From the NCBI GenBank assembly GCA_963973915.1, contig CAXBBM010000006.1, positions 1-64,000 on the forward strand: a stretch of DNA of 64,000 bases. The letters run 5' to 3'. Under the pieces are notes generated by a model. It saw nothing but the letters and a program-made list of their open reading frames with translations, did no database searches and was not told where the DNA came from. This DNA comes from Polycyclovorans sp002706265. GTDB lineage: Bacteria > Pseudomonadota > Gammaproteobacteria > Nevskiales > Nevskiaceae. Position 1 is the first letter of the stretch. Each line of letters opens with the position of its first letter. A program made the position numbers and the translations under genes. Of the stretch, positions 59,809 to 64,000 are shown piece by piece.

Positions 59809-61886
59809 GGGCTCGGCGTGGGCGCAGGGGACGGCGGCACGGGTCGCAGCGGCACCGGCGTGGGAATCGGTTGCGGGTCGCCCGTGCCCCGGGCTTTGGT
59901 GCGGGCGTCGCCGCGGTCATTGGCCGAAGGCGGGGGTTTGATGGCGCCGTACTCTTCAAAGGGCAGCATCACCGCCGAGCGGCCGCCAACCAGCGGAATG
60001 CTGGTGGCCGAGGACTCCAGCTGCGCCTCGCGCATGTTGTCGTACTTGAGGCGCGTGTAGTAATCGCCCTGGGCCTGGTTGCGCAGAATGCTGGGGCGGA
60101 TGAACACCATCAGGTTGCGCTTGACCTTTTCCACCGAGCGGAACTTGAACAGATTGCCCAGCAGCGGAATCGAGCCCAGTATCGGCACGCGGCGCTGGGT
60201 GTCGGTGACGCTGTCGTCGATCAGGCCGCCGATGACCAGAATCTGGCCGTTCTCGACCGCCACCGTGTTGGTCAGGGTGCGCTTGTTGGTGATCAGGTTG
60301 GCGCCGCCGGCCGAGCCGCTGGCCAGGCTGGAGACCTCAAGATCGAGCACCAGCTTGATCGCGTCGCCCTCGTTGATCTGCGGGGTGACCCCCAGGGTCA
60401 GGCCCACGTCGCGGCGTTCGATGGTCTGGAACGGGTTGACCGCGCCGCCGACGCCCGCGCCGACCCCGGTGTTGCTGAACGAGCCGGTGAGAAACGGAAC
60501 TTCCTGCCCGGCCGAGAAACTGGCCTCCTGATTGTCCAGCGTGACCAGGGTGGGCGTGGAAAGAATGTTGGTGTCGCCGTCGCCCTGCAGGGCCTTGACC
60601 AACAACCCGAAGGTCGTGGCGCTGCCGGCGCGGCCGATGGCCACGTTCAGGCCCTGTCCCAGCAGGCCCAGCGCTGCCGTGGGATCCACATTGCCGCTGG
60701 CCGCGGCGGCCTGTAGGCCTTGCAGCGTGGACGAATCGAGAATGCCGGCCGCCGCCACGCGGTCATTGTTGAACACCGCCCAATCGACGCCAAGCTGGCT
60801 GGACTGGTCGCTGCTGACCTCGGCGATGATGGCCTCGACCAGTACCTGCGCGCGCTGGATGTCGAGCTGCGCGATCACGTCACGCACCTGGCGCATGATC
60901 TTCGGCGGCGCGGTGACGATCATGGCGTTGGTGTCGGGGTCGGCCAGCACCCGCACGGCCGGGTTGGCCCCGGCGCGCCGCGCGCCGCCGCCTTCGCCGC
61001 CGCCCTTGGCAGTGGCGGCTTCGGCTTCGCTGACCTGCTCGGCATACCCTTCGAGGATGGGCGCCAGATTTTCGGCGCTGGCATGACGCAGATAGATGAC
61101 CTGGGTCGCGCCATCGCCCTTCAACTCGATGTCGAGCGTGCGGATGATGTCGAGAAATTTCTGCCGCTCGGACTTGTCACCGCCAATCAGAATGCTGTTG
61201 GAGCGCTCGTCGGCGATCAGGGTCGCGGGGAGTGAGGCGCCTTCCTGCTGTCCGCCCTGATTCAGGCCGGTGAGGATGCGGACCACTTCACTGGCGGCGG
61301 CATATTCGAGGCGCACGGTTTGAATTTCGCGATCGCCCGCCTGGTCCATGCGGCGGATAATGGCGTCGAGGCGCGAAACGTTGCCGGCACGATCGGCGAT
61401 GATCAGCATGTTTGACGGCGCGTAGGCCGCCAGATGCCCCCACTGCGGCACCAGCGGGCGCAGGATGGGGACCAGCTGCGCGGCCGAGACGTTCTGCAAC
61501 GAGTAGACGTGCGTGACAATCTCGTCCGGGGCCACGCCGCTGCGCGCCGCCAGGGTGCCGCCGTCTTGCCGGGCATTGGTCTCGGGCACGATCTTGTAGG
61601 CCTCACCGGTCTTCAACACGGCAAAGCCCTGCACCTGCAAGGTGGCCAGAAAGGTTTCATACACCCCTTCCTCGGTCATCGGCTGGCTGGAGATCACGGT
61701 GACCTTGCCGCGCACGCGCGGGTCAACGATGAAGTTGCGGCCGGTGACCTCGCTGACCGTGGCGATCAGGGTGCTGATGTCGGCCTCTTTGAGGTTGAGG
61801 GTGACATTGGCCGAGGCGGGCGCGAGCATCAGTGCGCCGGCGGTCAGGCCCAGCCAGGAAAGGAATCGCCGATGGATCATGAGCAT
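59805..61886 (-). CDS. gspD: Type II secretion secretin GspD
   Basis: The 693-residue secretin has a signal peptide (about 1-27), N0-N3 domains (LNLKEADISTLIATVSEVTG, RNFIVDPRVRGKVTV; YVYSLQNVSAAQLVPIL-type repeats) and the C-terminal secretin domain. The latter contains VPFLTGSF and ERRDVGLTLGVTPQINEGDA, and VENGQILVIGGLIDDSVTDT. A Pro-rich tail (PTPVPLRPVPPSPAPTPSP) is unusual but harmless. It forms the outer-membrane channel. Its start shares one base with the gspC stop (TGATG). Confidence 0.96.
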   Translation of the reverse strand: MLMIHRRFLSWLGLTAGALMLAPASANVTLNLKEADISTLIATVSEVTGRNFIVDPRVRGKVTVISSQPMTEEGVYETFLATLQVQGFAVLKTGEAYKIVPETNARQDGGTLAARSGVAPDEIVTHVYSLQNVSAAQLVPILRPLVPQWGHLAAYAPSNMLIIADRAGNVSRLDAIIRRMDQAGDREIQTVRLEYAAASEVVRILTGLNQGGQQEGASLPATLIADERSNSILIGGDKSERQKFLDIIRTLDIELKGDGATQVIYLRHASAENLAPILEGYAEQVSEAEAATAKGGGEGGGARRAGANPAVRVLADPDTNAMIVTAPPKIMRQVRDVIAQLDIQRAQVLVEAIIAEVSSDQSSQLGVDWAVFNNDRVAAAGILDSSTLQGLQAAAASGNVDPTAALGLLGQGLNVAIGRAGSATTFGLLVKALQGDGDTNILSTPTLVTLDNQEASFSAGQEVPFLTGSFSNTGVGAGVGGAVNPFQTIERRDVGLTLGVTPQINEGDAIKLVLDLEVSSLASGSAGGANLITNKRTLTNTVAVENGQILVIGGLIDDSVTDTQRRVPILGSIPLLGNLFKFRSVEKVKRNLMVFIRPSILRNQAQGDYYTRLKYDNMREAQLESSATSIPLVGGRSAVMLPFEEYGAIKPPPSANDRGDARTKARGTGDPQPIPTPVPLRPVPPSPAPTPSP

Positions 61887-62773
61887 CAGTTGAGGGAGAT
61901 CGTCACATTCTGTGTATGGCCGCTGCGCTCGATGGTGAGCGACACGCTACTGGCGGTCGAGAGGTCGGTGAGCATTTGCAGCGCTTTGCTGGCGTCGTTC
62001 AGCTCGGTGCCGTTGATGGCCTTCACCAGGTCACCCGGCTTGAGCCCTGCCGCATTGAACAACGCGCGGTCACGGCCCGGATAGATGCGGTAGCCCTGCA
62101 TGTTGCCGCCCGGGGCGGAGGGCTGCACACGAAGATAGGTGCCCGCTTGCGTGGGGTCCTGCAGAATCTGGTCACGCACCGAGGACAGCTGCGGCAACAC
62201 CACCGCGTCGCCCAGGTCGGGGCGTGCGTCCGGGGCGGCGGCGACGGTGGTGGCCGGCGCGTCTTTCTCCAACCGCAGCGTTTCCGGGCGACCCTGGCGC
62301 ATGAGGATGACCCGGTCGGCAAAAATCTTGTCGAGGGTCACGCCGCGCACCACTTCCATGCCCACCGAGAACGGCGCCTCGTTGTCGCCGCCGGTGTTGA
62401 TCAGGGCACGCGAGCCTTCGGGCGTATTGCCGAAGAGCAGGCCAATGAGCTTGAGGTTGAGCGTGGTTTCGGGGGCATCGGCCACGGCCTGGGCCTGGGC
62501 ATTGGCCTCTGCCGTGCCGAACAGTTTGGCGCTGGCAATGGCGGCCAGATCAACCTGGGTCGATTGCGCGCCGCGCTCGCCGCTGGCGCTGACGCGCGGC
62601 GGCTGCCACACCGACCCGCGGCCCACGGCGTGCCAGAACAGGCCGGCCAATTGCCAGCCGATCAGTAGGGCGAGCAGCAGGATGCTGCCGGGAACCAGCA
62701 GGCGCTGGGCCCGCGGCCAGGCGGCAGACAGCTGCCTCGGCAGGGTCAGCGAGAGGGATTGGAGCGACGACAT
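61886..62773 (-). CDS. gspC: Type II secretion protein GspC
   Basis: The 295-residue protein has one N-terminal TM (about 24-45), a homology region (LKLIGLLFGNTPEGSRALIN, then FSVGMEVVRGVTLDKIFADR) that binds the secretin, and a C-terminal PDZ domain (GYRIYPGRDRALFNAAGLKP, GDLVKAINGTELND). It links the inner-membrane platform to GspD. ATG 62773 is the family start; TATGAT lies six bases upstream. It heads gspC-D-E-F; gspG and later genes are not in the window. Confidence 0.93.
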   Translation of the reverse strand: MSSLQSLSLTLPRQLSAAWPRAQRLLVPGSILLLALLIGWQLAGLFWHAVGRGSVWQPPRVSASGERGAQSTQVDLAAIASAKLFGTAEANAQAQAVADAPETTLNLKLIGLLFGNTPEGSRALINTGGDNEAPFSVGMEVVRGVTLDKIFADRVILMRQGRPETLRLEKDAPATTVAAAPDARPDLGDAVVLPQLSSVRDQILQDPTQAGTYLRVQPSAPGGNMQGYRIYPGRDRALFNAAGLKPGDLVKAINGTELNDASKALQMLTDLSTASSVSLTIERSGHTQNVTISLN

Positions 62774-63046
62774 CGCGCGATCATACCTTGCGACTCCGTC
62801 CAAGCTGATGTCACGGCGCCGGCCCGCGTGGGTGATAGGGTGAGGATGCGCGATCGGGCCGGGGCGCGAACCCTGCCAGATCACGTAGGTCTATTCCATT
62901 CGGGGCTGCGGATGTGCCAGTCGGGCCCTCGACGCCGGCCCGTCTGGCCGGCGGCATCCGGACATTATCTAAGGAGAATTGTCTGGCGTTTCAGCGGCTG
63001 ATCACGACCCTGTGTCGGGTTGTGATTGAATTGTCGGACTGCGCGC

Positions 63047-63052
63047 TAATAT
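63047..63052 (+). promoter_or_regulatory. -10 box close to clpS start
   Basis: TAATAT (5 of 6 to consensus) ends seven bases before the clpS ATG. A weak -35 (TTGAAT, 63026-63031) has a 15-bp spacer. The predicted start of transcription falls on or next to the ATG, so clpS may be leaderless. Confidence 0.45.
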
Positions 63053-63059
63053 TGAAGCC

Positions 63060-63404
63060 ATGAGTCAGAAGCACACATTCCGCCCCATCGATAGCACCCC
63101 AGCCGGCAATGACGACGGCCTGGCCCTGCAGGACGCCAAGCCCAAACTCAAGCCGCCTCCTCAATACAAGGTGATCGTCGTCAACGACGATTACACCCCC
63201 ATGGAGTTTGTGGTCCAGGTTTTGCAACAGTTCTTTCAACACACCCGAGAACAGGCGGTGCAGATCATGTTGCATGTTCATACCCAGGGTCGTGGCGTGG
63301 CCGGCATCTTTCCGGCCGAGATCGCCGAGACCAAGACCGCACAGGTGAATGCGTTCGCGCGCAAGCACCAACACCCGCTACTCACCGTAATGGAGAAGGC
63401 CTGA
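63060..63404 (+). CDS. clpS: ATP-dependent Clp protease adaptor ClpS
   Basis: The 114-residue adaptor has a flexible N-terminus and the conserved core PPPQYKVIVVNDDYTPMEFV, VQVLQQFF, then IMLHVHTQGRGVAGIFPAEI, AETKTAQVNAFARKHQHPLL. It delivers N-degron substrates to ClpA. Its stop and the clpA start share one base (TGATG), the standard coupled arrangement. Confidence 0.97.
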   Translation: MSQKHTFRPIDSTPAGNDDGLALQDAKPKLKPPPQYKVIVVNDDYTPMEFVVQVLQQFFQHTREQAVQIMLHVHTQGRGVAGIFPAEIAETKTAQVNAFARKHQHPLLTVMEKA

Positions 63405-64000
63405 TGCTATCCGATGACCTGCAAAAAGCCCTTGACGCGGCCTTTGTGGCTGCGCGTATGGAAGGGCACGACCTGCTGACGGTCGAGCACCTGCTGCTGG
63501 CACTGCTCTCCGACACGCAGATTTCCGAAGCCCTGACCGCCGTCGGCTGCGACATGGAGCGGCTTGAGGCCGACCTTCGCGAGTACATCAACACCCACCT
63601 GCAGCGCATGGGCGAACTGGAACGCCATGAAGTGCAGCCCACGCTGTCATTCCAGCGGGTGCTGCAGCGCGCGATCTATCACGTCCAGGCCTCGGGCAAG
63701 AAACAGGTGTCCACGCTCAACGTGCTGATCGCCCTGTTTGCCGAGAAAGACACCCACGCGGTGTATCTGCTCGGCGAACAGGGCGTGTCGCGGCTCGACA
63801 TCGTCAACTTCGTGTCGCACGGCATCGCCAAGAATGGCGCGGTGCCCGACAAGGCGCCCGACGCCAGCGAGGCGCGCGCCGATGGCGGGGGCGAAGACAA
63901 GGGCGATCAGCGCTCGGCCCTTGAGCAGTACGCGGTCAACCTCAACAAGCGCGCCGCAGAAGGCAGAATCGACCCGCTGATCGGCCGTGACCTCGAGATC
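63404..64000 (+). CDS. clpA: ATP-dependent Clp protease ATPase subunit ClpA (partial)
   Basis: The first 199 residues are present; the gene continues past the window end. The N-terminal repeat domain (MLSDDLQKALDAAFVAARME, HDLLTVEHLLLALL) and the start of AAA domain 1 (LEQYAVNLNKRAAEGRIDPL, IGRDLEI) are typical of ClpA. It unfolds substrates for ClpP. Pairing with clpS confirms ClpA rather than ClpB. Confidence 0.96.
   Translation, partial: MLSDDLQKALDAAFVAARMEGHDLLTVEHLLLALLSDTQISEALTAVGCDMERLEADLREYINTHLQRMGELERHEVQPTLSFQRVLQRAIYHVQASGKKQVSTLNVLIALFAEKDTHAVYLLGEQGVSRLDIVNFVSHGIAKNGAVPDKAPDASEARADGGGEDKGDQRSALEQYAVNLNKRAAEGRIDPLIGRDLEI

Overview
This window is a GC-rich bacterial chromosome segment, almost entirely coding and packed with start/stop-overlapping operons. 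The organism is a Gram-negative, flagellated, type II-secreting gammaproteobacterium. Support comes from the gmk-rpoZ-spoT-ridA-recG order, DusB, periplasmic DNA ligase E, GspC-GspF, FliC/FlaG/FliD/FliS, ClpS-ClpA and MMPL/DUF1302 envelope genes. The DUF1302 barrels, an MMPL/RND exporter, an epoxide hydrolase and an AtuD-like acyl-CoA dehydrogenase suggest a hydrophobic-compound-degrading lineage such as Nevskiales/Solimonadaceae. That placement is inference, because the window contains no rRNA.

Layout. 0.1-6.6 kb: an outer-membrane barrel, a LysR regulator, a single-domain LuxR-type regulator, an MMPL exporter and an epoxide hydrolase. 6.6-12.0 kb: an envelope redox group (redoxin, DsbD/ScsB-like reductase), a DUF1499 lipoprotein, a DUF423 protein, an exported glutathione peroxidase and dusB. 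12.2-20.3 kb: one long co-directional cluster consisting of a DUF1302 barrel, three tandem paralogous membrane-anchored beta-repeat proteins, an Abi-alpha/DUF4393-like protein, a DUF445 membrane protein, a tiny membrane protein and a LolA-like exported protein. This is the best candidate in the window for an undescribed envelope system. 20.4-31.7 kb: acyl-CoA dehydrogenase, glutaminyl cyclase, a histone H1-like protein, yicC, a WYL regulator, a HIRAN lipoprotein, then gmk-rpoZ-spoT-ridA-recG.

31.7-37.1 kb: fliLMNOPQR-flhB, the flagellar switch and export gate. 37.1-40.3 kb: alanine dehydrogenase, a DUF6492-like putative glycosyltransferase and ligE. 40.3-42.6 kb: a visibly AT-richer island that reads as a decayed chromosomal integron. 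It has a broken 5' fragment of an integron integrase gene (stop plus frameshifts, but with the TEQAYV, RRFI.FHGK and TQNQA motifs), divergent cassette-like genes and attC-like hairpins. 42.9-51.4 kb: a DUF2298-GtrA-GtrB-like glycan module directly upstream of fliC-flaG-fliD-fliS-fliT, a possible PilZ-like protein and a NarL-type response regulator.

51.4-64 kb: DUF1820, an MBL hydrolase, purL, a MazEF-type toxin-antitoxin pair with a visible promoter and palindromic operator, gspC-D-E-F on the minus strand, and clpS-clpA (clpA runs off the end). No tRNA, rRNA, CRISPR array or intact transposase was recognised. All calls come from reading the sequence; no database search was run.
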